NCBI GenBank assembly: GCA_036383895.1
Contig: DASVNK010000048.1
Coordinates: 38,477 to 102,476, forward strand
Direction of reading: 5' to 3'
DNA from: DASVNK01 sp036383895
Lineage (GTDB): Bacteria; Verrucomicrobiota; Verrucomicrobiia; Limisphaerales; SXQI01
Length of the DNA stretch: 64,000 nucleotides
The position numbers and the translations under genes were made by a program. This document shows, piece by piece, positions 42,224 through 51,416 of this stretch (its first letter is position 1; every line of letters starts with the position of its first letter). The notes under the pieces are model-generated. The model was not told where the DNA came from. It did no database searches and saw only the letters and a list, made by a program, of their open reading frames with translations.

Positions 42224-43674
42224 TCAGAAACGACCACGCGCGCGCTGCTCTCCTTGCGCTCGATCTCCCCTGCCCAACCAAAGTGCGGCTTGAAATCCAA
42301 CACCCCGCGCATTTCATCCAGCGCGCCGTTCCACTCCGGGTTATTCGATGACACCCGAATCTCCGCCGCTGTAAAAGGCACGAAGCTCTTCTCTCGAATC
42401 GCGAACGCATTTTTCAGCAAACGAATCTTCGTCCAATCAAATCCCATCACGGTCGCAGCCACCATGTCCACCGCCGCCGGATTCGTTCCCGCCAGAATCA
42501 CTCCCGCCGGCTTCGCGTCGGGCGCCATCGGCCCATTTCCTTCGCCGCCGATGATGCCATCCACCACCGCCAAATACCTCATCGGCTGTTTCCGCGCCTG
42601 GCCAGCGCCGCTGAAGAAGAACAGACACTTGTTCAGATCGAGGACCATGCGCCAGCAAGTATCGTTGCCGTGCCAGTTGCCCGATCGAACCACCTTCTGT
42701 GTGTCGCCAAAATAAAGTCGACCCGCTTTCTTCAACGGCACGAACAAAGTGGAAAGCGCCGGGGAGTTCTTCAGCCAACGCTTCGCGCGCCCCATCCACG
42801 CATGCTCCAATCGCGCCTTCGTCGTCGCACGCGGGAATTGGTCACCGCCATCATCCGGCGTTCCTTCCGTATGGTGCGGCAGCCAGTTCTTGTTCGCGTT
42901 AATCCCGACCAGGTTCTTGAGCGCACAGGTAATCCCCACCTTCTTATGCGTCTTCAACTTCGGAAGGTTAATCAGCACGTCCGCATCCATGGGCGTGCGG
43001 CAAAGCATATACTCATGCAGGTTGCCGGTGTGCTTCGCGTTCGTTTCCGCCATGTCGAACGACGCGCCATACAATTTGCCCTGGCCGTGGAACTTAACGA
43101 ACTCGCTCGCATCGTTCAGGCTGACTTTGGTGCTCCCCAGCGGATCGCCTTCCTGCTGGTGTTTGGAAACCACCACGCCGTCGATCGCGTGCCACTCCTC
43201 AGGACGGAGGTCCAGTAACGAAATCCTGATGCTCGGAAATTCGCGTGCGCAACGTTCGACCATCGCGTCGAGGCGGCAATAGTCGCGCAGCTTCTTGAAT
43301 GAAGAATCGGTCTGCGGCGCGTCGCAAATTGTGATCGAACCGCTTCCTTTGAGTTTACGCGCGACCCAGCGACAGACAGCTTCGATGACAATTGGGTGGG
43401 TGACGACATGTTCCCACTGATCAGGACCGGGCCGACGCTCGTCGTGCTCTTTGACCCAGTTCGGCTTAAGCACCACGCGATCGCCCGGCCGCACGAAGTC
43501 AGTTGGCAAATTCAACGAGGCAAGTGCGTCGACGACCATTCGCTCAATCGCAGCTGGATCGCGATACTCCTTCGAGCCACAAACGGCTGCAACGGTCGGA
43601 TCACGGAGATTCGCGAGGAGATTTTCGTTCGGTTCCAACGTGCGAAGGTTAATGGGAAGTTGGTTGAGACACAA
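42220..43674 (-). CDS. DUF362-domain protein
   Basis: The coding part runs to the ATGA overlap with CapK and is about 480 residues. Near its start is TVAAVCGSKEYRDPAAIERMVVDALASL, then VRPGDRVVLKPNWVKEH, LINLPKLKTHKKVGITCALKNLVGINANK and IIGGEGNGPMAPDAKPAGVILAGTNPAAVD. These are the DUF362 signatures (uncharacterised, sometimes ferredoxin-linked). The start is uncertain: no ATG lies near the domain, and TTG codons at 43674 or 43638 are the best choices. A longer frame would run back through the divergent DUF1800 gene and is rejected. No Fe-S cluster Cys pattern is visible. Confidence 0.8.
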   Translation of the reverse strand: MCLNQLPINLRTLEPNENLLANLRDPTVAAVCGSKEYRDPAAIERMVVDALASLNLPTDFVRPGDRVVLKPNWVKEHDERRPGPDQWEHVVTHPIVIEAVCRWVARKLKGSGSITICDAPQTDSSFKKLRDYCRLDAMVERCAREFPSIRISLLDLRPEEWHAIDGVVVSKHQQEGDPLGSTKVSLNDASEFVKFHGQGKLYGASFDMAETNAKHTGNLHEYMLCRTPMDADVLINLPKLKTHKKVGITCALKNLVGINANKNWLPHHTEGTPDDGGDQFPRATTKARLEHAWMGRAKRWLKNSPALSTLFVPLKKAGRLYFGDTQKVVRSGNWHGNDTCWRMVLDLNKCLFFFSGAGQARKQPMRYLAVVDGIIGGEGNGPMAPDAKPAGVILAGTNPAAVDMVAATVMGFDWTKIRLLKNAFAIREKSFVPFTAAEIRVSSNNPEWNGALDEMRGVLDFKPHFGWAGEIERKESSARVVVSE

Positions 43675-43755
43675 ACGCTTTGAAGCGCTGGAGTGACTTG
43701 AGTCCTGGCCAAAAAAATGCAACCTTTTGGCCGAACTACCGTCTAAATACCACGT

Positions 43756-45210
43756 ATGCTCAAGCCACTCCCGGCCTCGAGATGGAATTACGCAACTGCC
43801 GCGCACTTGCTGAATCGCGCCGGCTTCGGCGGCACACCTGCTGAAATCGAAAAGCTCGCCGCGCTTGGCGCCGAGAAAGCGGTCGACTCGCTGGTCCATT
43901 ACGATTCCAGGCCAGACACCACGCCCAATCCCGAATGGGCGAAGGTCGATCCCGAGCGCATGCAGCAGTATAAGCAGATGCGAGATGCCACGCCCGCAGA
44001 GAAGCAAAAGATGCGGCAGGAGGAACAGCGCGAGCGCCGCGATGAATTGCAGGAGTTGCGCCATTGGTGGCTGCAACGGATGGTGGCCGGACCGCGCCCT
44101 CTCCAGGAAAAGCTAAGTCTGTTTTGGCATGGGCATTTCGCGACGAGCGCGCAGAAGGTCAAAGACGCTTACCTGATGTGGAAGCAAAACGATATCTTCC
44201 GGCGCCACGGTTCAGGCGATTGGCTGACGCTGCTGACGGAAGTTTCAAAAGATCCGGCAATGCTGGTGTGGCTGGATCAGGCGCAGAGCCGCAAGCAGCA
44301 GCCAAATGAGAATTTTGCGCGCGAAGTCATGGAACTGTTCGCGCTGGGCGAAGGAAATTACACCGAGAAGGATATTACGGAAGCAGCGCGCGCTTTCACC
44401 GGTTGGTCGTACGATCGACTGAACCAGGAATTCATTTATCGCCGCAATCAACACGATGACGGTCCGAAAACGATCTTCAGTAAAACGGGGAATTTTAGCG
44501 GTGACGATGTTCTGAAAATGATCGTCGCGCATCCGCAAGCAGCGCCATTCATCACGCGGAAGCTGTGGGTATTCTTCGGAAACGAAAAACCATCGAGCCA
44601 ACTGGTTGAAGCACTCGCCGCAACGTTCCGAGCCAACCGAATGCAGTTCAAACCGGTGCTGCGGGCGATGTTCCTGAGTGAAGAATTCTACGCGCCGGAA
44701 GTCATGCGCCAGCAGGTCAAGAGCCCGGTGCAGTGGCTGGTGGGCAGCGTGCGAATGCTCGAGCGCGAATTGCCGGCACAGCAGGTGTCCGCGAATGCCC
44801 TTCGGCAGCTTGGTCAGGAATTGTTGTTGCCGCCGAACGTCAAGGGGTGGGACGGCGGGTTGAGCTGGATCACCACGAGCAATCTTTTGAACCGTTATAA
44901 CTTCGCCGGTTTCCTGGTGCTTGGCGAGAATCCGATGAATGCGCCGAAGAACAAAGGAGGGAAGAATCGGCGGGCGCGGATGCTCAATGGCAAGAGCATC
45001 GCTGTGGCAAAGCTATTTCCGGAAGACGTGCGCAAGGACAAAAAACTTCTCGCGGCGGCTGTGCAGAAGCGCCTGCTCGCCTCCGAACTCAAGCCAGAAC
45101 ACCGTAACACCTTAAGGGCGTATCTCGATTCACAAGGCGAACTTGACGACCTCGATGTCCTGCACGCGCTACGGCTCGTGATGTGCACCCCTGAATTTCA
45201 ACTCTGCTAA
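43756..45210 (+). CDS. DUF1800-family protein
   Basis: The 484-residue protein opens WNYATAAHLLNRAGFGGTPAEIEKLA, the DUF1800 start. It contains LSLFWHGHFATSAQKV near 118-134, ENFAREVMELFALGEGNYTEKDI near 185-207, the FITRKLWVFF region and a C-terminal LRLVMCTPEFQ. The family is abundant in PVC bacteria and usually sits directly before DUF1501, as here (four bases apart). Its function is not established. There is no clear signal peptide, so it may be exported with its Tat-dependent partner or remain cytosolic. Confidence 0.9.
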   Translation: MLKPLPASRWNYATAAHLLNRAGFGGTPAEIEKLAALGAEKAVDSLVHYDSRPDTTPNPEWAKVDPERMQQYKQMRDATPAEKQKMRQEEQRERRDELQELRHWWLQRMVAGPRPLQEKLSLFWHGHFATSAQKVKDAYLMWKQNDIFRRHGSGDWLTLLTEVSKDPAMLVWLDQAQSRKQQPNENFAREVMELFALGEGNYTEKDITEAARAFTGWSYDRLNQEFIYRRNQHDDGPKTIFSKTGNFSGDDVLKMIVAHPQAAPFITRKLWVFFGNEKPSSQLVEALAATFRANRMQFKPVLRAMFLSEEFYAPEVMRQQVKSPVQWLVGSVRMLERELPAQQVSANALRQLGQELLLPPNVKGWDGGLSWITTSNLLNRYNFAGFLVLGENPMNAPKNKGGKNRRARMLNGKSIAVAKLFPEDVRKDKKLLAAAVQKRLLASELKPEHRNTLRAYLDSQGELDDLDVLHALRLVMCTPEFQLC

Positions 45211-45214
45211 TTAT

Positions 45215-46546
45215 ATGAGCGAACTGAACCTCAAAACCCGACGCGAATTTCTTCGCGCTTCTGTGCTCGGCGGCGCCGTTTCTTGGACCGTCCCTGCATT
45301 CCTGTCGCAGACCTTTGATGCGTTGCATGCCCAAGCTGCTGGTCAATCGCAGGCTGTTACAGGGAAGGACAACACCATCCTCGTTGTCCTCCAACTCGCC
45401 GGTGGAAATGATGGCTTGAATACGGTCGTGCCGGTGACGAACGATCATTACCACAAGGCGCGTCCGCAGCTTTCGTTGAAGTCGAACCTGCACAAGCTGG
45501 ACGAGAATTTCGCGCTGCATCCAAGCCTCACCGCGTTCAAGGAACTGTACGATGCGGGGCAGCTGGGAATTGTCCATGGCGTCGGGTATCCGAACCCAAA
45601 CCGGTCGCACTTTCGCTCGACGGAAATCTGGCACACCGCGAGTGACGCGAACAAATTCGAGAAATATGGCTGGCTTGGTCGTTATTTCGATAACGCGTGC
45701 AAAGGTTCCGATCCCACCGTCGGCGTCAGCGTCGGACGGCAGACGCCGCAGGCTTTCACCGGTCCGCGTCCGCTCGGGATCAGTTTGGAGAATCCTGAGA
45801 CGTACCGCATGGCCGGCAATGACACGCCCGAGATGGACGAAACCGCGGGCAGTATGGACTTCATGTCGCGGCTAAACGGAGCGGAAGGGCTAGGCGCGGA
45901 CGCGAGTTCAGGAACGACAATCGGTTCTGTAACCGGCCCGGTGCAGTCGAATCTTTCTCCGCTGGATTACCTCGAACGCACCGCCCTGGATGCGCAGATC
46001 AGTTCCGAACGCATTTTGAAGGTGAGTCAGCAGGCGAAGAACCTGGTGAGCTATCCTGCGTCGCAAGTCGCGAACTCGTTCAAGTTGGTGGGGCGTCTGA
46101 TCGCGGGTGGTTTACCAACGCGCGTCTATTATCTATCGCAAGGCGGTTACGACACGCATACAAATCAGGCTGGTGCGCACGAACGATTGCTGCGGGAATT
46201 GGGATCGGCGGTCAAAGCATTCACGGACGATCTCAAGGCGCAGGGCAATGCGGATCGTGTGCTGCTGATGACCTTTAGCGAATTCGGACGCCGTGTTAAA
46301 CAGAACGCGAACGGCGGAACCGATCACGGCGCTGCGGCACCGTTGTTCCTGGTGGGGCCGAAACTCAGAGCCGGTTTGCTCGGCCAGTTCCCGAGCCTCG
46401 CGCCGGCGGACCTCCACAATGGCGATCCAAAATACACCGTTGATTTCCGCTCCATTTACGCCGGCCTGTTGCAAGGCTGGTTGCGAACGGATCCAGCCCC
46501 GGTGCTCGGACGCAAGTTCGATGCTTTCCAGAGCCTTCGTGCCTGA
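45215..46546 (+). CDS. DUF1501-family protein with Tat signal
   Basis: The 443-residue protein has a twin-arginine signal TRREFLRASVLGGAVSWTVPAFL at about 8-30. The DUF1501 domain shows VVLQLAGGNDGLNTVVP near 55-70, ALHPSLTAF, FRSTEIWHT and the late SQGGYDTHTNQ...LLMTFSEFGRR...GTDHGAAAPLFLVG (about 305-375). The fold is alkaline-phosphatase/sulfatase-like, and the metal-ligand-type Asp/His in GGYDTH and GTDHG are present. The partner DUF1800 gene lies immediately upstream. The substrate is unknown. Confidence 0.92.
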   Translation: MSELNLKTRREFLRASVLGGAVSWTVPAFLSQTFDALHAQAAGQSQAVTGKDNTILVVLQLAGGNDGLNTVVPVTNDHYHKARPQLSLKSNLHKLDENFALHPSLTAFKELYDAGQLGIVHGVGYPNPNRSHFRSTEIWHTASDANKFEKYGWLGRYFDNACKGSDPTVGVSVGRQTPQAFTGPRPLGISLENPETYRMAGNDTPEMDETAGSMDFMSRLNGAEGLGADASSGTTIGSVTGPVQSNLSPLDYLERTALDAQISSERILKVSQQAKNLVSYPASQVANSFKLVGRLIAGGLPTRVYYLSQGGYDTHTNQAGAHERLLRELGSAVKAFTDDLKAQGNADRVLLMTFSEFGRRVKQNANGGTDHGAAAPLFLVGPKLRAGLLGQFPSLAPADLHNGDPKYTVDFRSIYAGLLQGWLRTDPAPVLGRKFDAFQSLRA

Positions 46547-46560
46547 GGAAATCGCGAAAC

Positions 46561-47118
46561 TTAAGTTCCCACTGCAGCGCGAAACGCAGAGAGTTTCGCG
46601 CTAAAAGCTGCGTCGTCCAGAACCGGGTCCGTTTGAAGCAGAGCCGAATGTGCGAGGGTGACCCATGATTTACACCCGCCGTATTCCGGAAGCATCGGCA
46701 TTTCTAATTTCATAGGAAGTCGATGCACACGCACGACGATTGCGTAGATCAATTGCTCACGTCCCCATGCAAAGCGTTCGGCCAGGACTTCTTCGCGCCA
46801 GATGTGCTGCCCGACCAGGGCACGCACTTTGTCGAAGTTCTCCAGCGCGTGGTGCTCCACGACTTCAGCCCAATTTTCCACCCGCAGAATCTCGGGCGGC
46901 GGCAGATGTGGCACAATTTCATCGAAGCGTTTTTGCGATCTCTCCAAGACTGATTCGCGCTGCTGATGGAATAAGGTGGGAAACAGCACAAACTCCGAAT
47001 GTTCCATCTTGAATCCGCCGCGCCCTTCGTGGATGCCGCCCTTCCGCAAAATGAAAATCTGTTCCCCGCGTCGGAGCGCGTCCACCACGATGGCCCATTC
47101 CTTGAAAGCTGGCGTCAT
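46561..47118 (-). CDS. DUF1802-family protein
   Basis: The 185-residue protein starts AFKEWAIVVDALRRGEQIFILRKGGIHEGRGGF and has FVLFPTLFHQQ, both typical of DUF1802, whose function is unknown. It is cytosolic by sequence. It converges on the DUF1501 gene (14-base gap) and diverges from treZ (151-base gap). Confidence 0.85.
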   Translation of the reverse strand: MTPAFKEWAIVVDALRRGEQIFILRKGGIHEGRGGFKMEHSEFVLFPTLFHQQRESVLERSQKRFDEIVPHLPPPEILRVENWAEVVEHHALENFDKVRALVGQHIWREEVLAERFAWGREQLIYAIVVRVHRLPMKLEMPMLPEYGGCKSWVTLAHSALLQTDPVLDDAAFSAKLSAFRAAVGT

Positions 47119-47269
47119 TTCGTTGAACCCTCATTTAATTTCCTTCCGCCCTGAATGCAAGGAACCGGGCTCCTCGTTTGCGCAGAAAATCGGGGAGGCC
47201 CCCGGTTGCGAGATTGCGCACCGCCGCAGATTGTTTGCTGCTGACGAACGGGGATTGCAATTGAAGCGA

Positions 47270-49162
47270 ATGAAACGAAGGCTGCCAATTGGCGCAGAGT
47301 TACAGGAGCAAGGGGGAGCGCATTTCCGTGTTTGGGCGCCTCGCACCAAAAGGGTGGCGGTGGAGTTTTATCGGGACGGCAAGGCTGCGCGCGCTGTTCC
47401 GCTGGGGCCAGAACCAGACGGCTACTTCTCCGGCAACGTTCCCGACGCGAAAGCAGGAGATTTATACAAGCTGAAGCTGGACCACGGATCTTTTCCCGAT
47501 CCGGCCTCACGTTTTCAACCCGAAGGTCCGCATGGTCCATCGCAAATCGTCGATCCCTTCACATTCAAATGGACCGACCGAAAGTGGAGCGGACTTCCGG
47601 TTAAAGATATCGTTCTCTACGAACTGCACCTCGGCACATTTACGGAAGAAGGCACTTGGGCCGCCGCAGCCAGGCAGCTTCCTGAACTGAAGGAATTAGG
47701 AATCACGGCGTTGGAGATTATGCCCATCGCGGAATTCCCGGGTCGCTTCGGATGGGGTTACGACGGCGTGAGTATGTTTGCGCCGACGCGTCTTTATGGT
47801 TCGCCCGACGACGCTCGCGCGTTCATCAACACTGCGCACGAACTCGGCCTGATGGTGATCCTCGACGTAGTCTATAATCACTTTGGTCCCGATGGTAATT
47901 ATCACGGCGAATTCTCAGCGGACTATTTTACGAAGAATTACAAATGCGAATGGGGCGAAGCGCTGAACTTCGACGGACCGAACTCCACACCTGTGCGCGA
48001 ATTCTTTGTTTCGAACGCGCGCTACTGGATTGAAGAATTTCACTTCGATGGTTTCCGATTTGATGCCACGCAGTCGATCTACGATGCATCGGAGAAACAC
48101 ATCCTCGCTGAGATAACCACCGCCGCGCGCGCCGCCGCTCCGAATCGCGTTCTTTACATGGTCGGCGAAAACGAGCCCCAGGAAACAAAACTCGTGCGCG
48201 ATTGCGATTCGCGTGGATGCGGTCTCGATGCGCTGTGGAACGACGATTTTCATCATTCCGCGCACGTTGCCGCGACCGGACATCGCGAAGCCTATTACTA
48301 CGATTACAACGGCGCGCCGCAGGAATTCGTTTCGGCCGCCAAGTATGGTTATCTTTACCAAGGACAGTTTTATGCCTGGCAGAAGAAACGTCGCGGCACG
48401 CCGGCGTTCGACTTGACCGCGAAGAATTTCGTCACGTTCCTGGAGAACCATGATCAGGTCGCGAATTCCTTAAAAGGCGAGCGCCTGCACCAGCGTTGTG
48501 GTCGGCCAATTCTGCGCGCAATGACCGCGCTCACTTTGCTCATGCCGTCAACACCCATGCTGTTTATGGGAGAAGAGTTCGCCGCGTCCGCTCCGTTTCT
48601 CTATTTCGCCGATCACAATCCGGAATTGAACAAACTCGTGCGCCAGGGGCGCGGTGAATTCATCGCGCAGTTTCGTTCCGTCGCCGCGCCGGAAGCACGC
48701 CCGCTGCTCGATGATCCTTCGAATTTTGAAACATTCAGGCGCTGCAAACTCGGGTTCGCGGAACGCAAAAAGAACCACCAAATCTACGAGATGTATCGCG
48801 ATCTTTTGCGCATCCGTCGCGAAGATCGGACGATAAGCGATCCCGAGTTCCTCGATGGCGCGGTGCTGGGCGAGAACGCTTTCGCGCTACGCTACTTCTC
48901 AGCCGGCGAGGACGATCGCCTGCTCATTGTGAATATGGGCGCCACGCTTTATCTGAATGTTTGTCCCGAACCGCTCCTCGCTCCATTGCAAGGGAAAGGC
49001 TGGCGCGCGCTTTGGTCCAGCGAAGATCCTAAGTACGGCGGGCACGGCACTCCGGCCCTCGAGACGACTGTGAATTGGATTATTCCCGGTCGCGCCACGA
49101 TTTTAATGTGTCCTGATGAAAACGCTCAGCTCGCAATCGCCAAACTTAATCAGAACGATTGA
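47270..49162 (+). CDS. treZ: Malto-oligosyltrehalose trehalohydrolase
   Basis: The 630-residue GH13 enzyme releases trehalose from maltooligosyl-trehalose in the TreY/TreZ pathway. An N-terminal CBM48-like domain (GGAHFRVWAPRTKRVAVEFY, residues 14-33) precedes the barrel. VVYNHFGPDGNY, GFRFDATQSI (nucleophile Asp), MVGENEP (acid/base Glu) and FLENHDQVANS are the four GH13 regions. The start ATG at 47270 follows a GGGGA; upstream frame sequence is not TreZ-like. The glucosidase gene behind it overlaps by 47 bases in another frame. TreY and TreX-type genes are not in the window. A glgB or glgX annotation would be less apt, given the TreZ-like domain order. Confidence 0.86.
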   Translation: MKRRLPIGAELQEQGGAHFRVWAPRTKRVAVEFYRDGKAARAVPLGPEPDGYFSGNVPDAKAGDLYKLKLDHGSFPDPASRFQPEGPHGPSQIVDPFTFKWTDRKWSGLPVKDIVLYELHLGTFTEEGTWAAAARQLPELKELGITALEIMPIAEFPGRFGWGYDGVSMFAPTRLYGSPDDARAFINTAHELGLMVILDVVYNHFGPDGNYHGEFSADYFTKNYKCEWGEALNFDGPNSTPVREFFVSNARYWIEEFHFDGFRFDATQSIYDASEKHILAEITTAARAAAPNRVLYMVGENEPQETKLVRDCDSRGCGLDALWNDDFHHSAHVAATGHREAYYYDYNGAPQEFVSAAKYGYLYQGQFYAWQKKRRGTPAFDLTAKNFVTFLENHDQVANSLKGERLHQRCGRPILRAMTALTLLMPSTPMLFMGEEFAASAPFLYFADHNPELNKLVRQGRGEFIAQFRSVAAPEARPLLDDPSNFETFRRCKLGFAERKKNHQIYEMYRDLLRIRREDRTISDPEFLDGAVLGENAFALRYFSAGEDDRLLIVNMGATLYLNVCPEPLLAPLQGKGWRALWSSEDPKYGGHGTPALETTVNWIIPGRATILMCPDENAQLAIAKLNQND

Positions 49163-51191
49163 CGTTCGCGCGACTGCGAACGCGCCCGAGGACTTGCGCC
49201 ACACGCTCAACAAGCAGTGGCTCGTGACAAACGGCCTCGGCGGTTATGCGTCCGGCACAATCTCCGGCGCGGTCACCTGGCGCTATCATGGACTGTTAAT
49301 CGCCGCACTTCCGGCGCCGCTCGGCCGAACGCTGATGCTCAATCACCTCACCGAATCTGTTCGTCTCAAAGACGGGCGCATCTTGCAATTCGGTGGTGCA
49401 TACACCGCGCATCCGGAAGATCCCTGCGCGAATTACCTTTGCGAGTTCCGTCTCGAAAACCAACTCCCGATTTGGCGCTACGAAATTGAAGGGCTCGTGA
49501 TCGAGAAGCGGCTTTTGATGCTCTATCTGCAAAACACGATTCACGTTGCTTACTCGGTTATTACCGGGCCCGAAGAAGTCACTCTCGAACTTCGACCGTC
49601 CGTTCACTTCCGCCCCTTTGAGCAAAATGTGAGTGCGGCGCTCTCGCCCGATTACGAAGTGCGCGCGCGGGGGAAGAAGTTCGAAATTCATTCTGGTGAA
49701 AATTATCCAGCACTGCGCCTCTACATCCAGGGGCAGGATGCCGAGTTCACGAACGACGGTGGATCCACGCGTGAGATTTTCTACGAACACGACGCTCACC
49801 GCGGTTACGAACACACCGGGGCGCTCTGGTCGCCAGGCTACTTCACCACGCGAGTGCGCAACGGGGCCTCGATCACCATGATCGCTTCCACGGAAGATTG
49901 GCGCACCATTTCCGCGCTCGATCCAGAATCGGCACATCTTACCGAACGTCTCCGGCGCCAACGTCTCCTCCGCATCGCGCATCCGAAAGCGCAGGAAGGT
50001 CCCGCCGCGGAACTGGTTCTCGCCGCCGATCAGTTCATCATGACTCCCGCCGGTCGCGTGAAAGATGCCGCGCGCGCCCGTGCTTCGGGCGACGAACTGC
50101 GCAGCGTTATCGCTGGTTATCATTGGTTCACAGATTGGGGCCGCGACACAATGATCAGCCTGGAAGGGCTGACGATCAGCACCGGCCGTTACCACGAAGC
50201 GGCGTGGATCCTCCGCACCTTCGCGCAGTACGTGAAGAACGGCCTCATTCCGAACATGTTTCCCGAAGGCCAAAATGAGGGCCTGTATCACACGGCGGAC
50301 GCCACGCTCTGGTTTTTCCACGCGCTCCATAAATACGTTCGCGCCACGAACGATCGTGAAACGCTTACCCAACTTCTGCCTACGCTGCGGGATATCATCC
50401 AACATCACCTGAAAGGCACTCGTTACGGAATCGGCGTCGATCCGCAAGACGGACTGCTCCGCCAGGGCCAGGAAGGTTATCAACTCACCTGGATGGACGC
50501 CAAAGTCGGCGACTGGGTGGTCACACCGCGCCGCGGCAAAGCCGTTGAGATAAACGCGCTCTGGTATAACGCGCTTTGCCTTTTCGCAGAATGGCTCCAG
50601 GAAGCAGGCGAATCCGCCGAAGCTGATCGCATCCAACAACACGCCGAACGCACGCGCGAATGTTTCAACCAGCGCTTTTGGAACGCCGCGCAGAAATGTC
50701 TGTTTGATGTGCTTGACGGCGAAAGCGGGAACGACCCAGCAATTCGTCCGAACCAAATCCTCTGCATTTCGCTGACACATCCCGTTCTCGCGCGCGAATA
50801 TTGGGAACAGGTCGTCAACGTCGTTCGCGAAAAATTACTAACGCCCGTTGGGCTCCGCTCCCTGAACCGCGAGCACCGCGATTACAAACCAAAATATTTC
50901 GGCGACCTCCGCTCGCGTGACGCTGCGTATCATCAAGGAACTGTTTGGGGTTGGCTGATCGGCCCGTTCGTTGACGCGTGGATCAAAGTGCATCCCGACA
51001 GAAAGTCCGAAGCGCGCCGCTTCCTCGAAGGATTCGTCCCGCACTTGGATGAAGGTTGCATCGGCTCGATCAGCGAAATCTTCGACGCCGAGCCGCCTTA
51101 CATCCAGCGCGGCTGCATCGCGCAAGCCTGGAGCGTCGCGGAAGTGCTTCGCTGTTTCGTGCTGACTGCGGATGAGAAGTCGAAAATTTAA
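49116..51191 (+). CDS. Amylo-alpha-1,6-glucosidase / glycogen debranching-type enzyme (GH133)
   Basis: The 691-residue protein has an N-terminal GDE-type beta domain (TNGLGGYASGTISGAVTWRYHGLLIAAL). The C-terminal alpha/alpha-barrel carries GYHWFTDWGRDTMISLEGL near 333-351, GLYHTADATLWFFHALHKY, WMDAKVGDWVVTPRRGKAVEINALWYNAL and YHQGTVWGWLIGPFVDAW. It hydrolyses alpha-1,6-linked glucose at glycogen branch stubs. The ATG at 49116 overlaps treZ by 47 bases, and no later start preserves the conserved N-terminus. It is probably coupled to treZ for glycogen mobilisation into trehalose. Confidence 0.9.
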   Translation: MKTLSSQSPNLIRTIDVRATANAPEDLRHTLNKQWLVTNGLGGYASGTISGAVTWRYHGLLIAALPAPLGRTLMLNHLTESVRLKDGRILQFGGAYTAHPEDPCANYLCEFRLENQLPIWRYEIEGLVIEKRLLMLYLQNTIHVAYSVITGPEEVTLELRPSVHFRPFEQNVSAALSPDYEVRARGKKFEIHSGENYPALRLYIQGQDAEFTNDGGSTREIFYEHDAHRGYEHTGALWSPGYFTTRVRNGASITMIASTEDWRTISALDPESAHLTERLRRQRLLRIAHPKAQEGPAAELVLAADQFIMTPAGRVKDAARARASGDELRSVIAGYHWFTDWGRDTMISLEGLTISTGRYHEAAWILRTFAQYVKNGLIPNMFPEGQNEGLYHTADATLWFFHALHKYVRATNDRETLTQLLPTLRDIIQHHLKGTRYGIGVDPQDGLLRQGQEGYQLTWMDAKVGDWVVTPRRGKAVEINALWYNALCLFAEWLQEAGESAEADRIQQHAERTRECFNQRFWNAAQKCLFDVLDGESGNDPAIRPNQILCISLTHPVLAREYWEQVVNVVREKLLTPVGLRSLNREHRDYKPKYFGDLRSRDAAYHQGTVWGWLIGPFVDAWIKVHPDRKSEARRFLEGFVPHLDEGCIGSISEIFDAEPPYIQRGCIAQAWSVAEVLRCFVLTADEKSKI

Positions 51192-51416
51192 TCGGAGTTA
51201 ACGCAGGCAAGATAGCTCGATTTTCTGACAGGTGACTTGCGGTCGATCGATTCTTAAAGTCGCTAAGTGCGGTCCGGTCACCGGCATAAAAATGTTGCGA
51301 AAAACCGCTTGTGAAAAATTTCACTATCTGGCAGTTTCGGCGTGGATTTCGGTGAGTTCGGGTTCGGTGGGTTGACCAAACGGGGAGAAAACCCCACGAA
51401 ATTTAAGATTTAGCAG
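51192..51416 (+). promoter_or_regulatory. Upstream region of the ATP synthase operon
   Basis: These 225 bases contain the CRP-like operator at 51308-51325 and a GGGG-AGAAAA-CCCC hairpin (51382-51395) about 20 bases before the atpB start. A start site for transcription could not be fixed by eye. No gene is present, and atpI-like coding sequence is absent. Confidence 0.5.
51308..51325. promoter_or_regulatory. CRP/FNR-family operator before atpB
   Basis: CTTGTGAAA-AA-TTTCACTAT has the core TGTGA-N6-TCACT (51310-51325), one base from the consensus TGTGA-N6-TCACA, and shares its left half CTTGTGAAA exactly with the operator at 14189. It is 92 bases before the atpB start codon. Confidence 0.5.

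Noticed and set aside
41480..42715. A 411-codon plus-strand frame opposite CapK and DUF362
   Set aside because: The opposite frames carry clear AMP-binding and DUF362 motifs; this one has none.
43675..44076. N-terminal extension of the DUF362 frame
   Set aside because: It would run ~320 bases into the divergent DUF1800 gene and encodes leucine-rich antisense sequence, not a DUF362 start.
49296..50780. A 494-codon minus-strand frame opposite the GH133 glucosidase
   Set aside because: It mirrors the third-codon-position bias of the real gene and has no recognisable domain.
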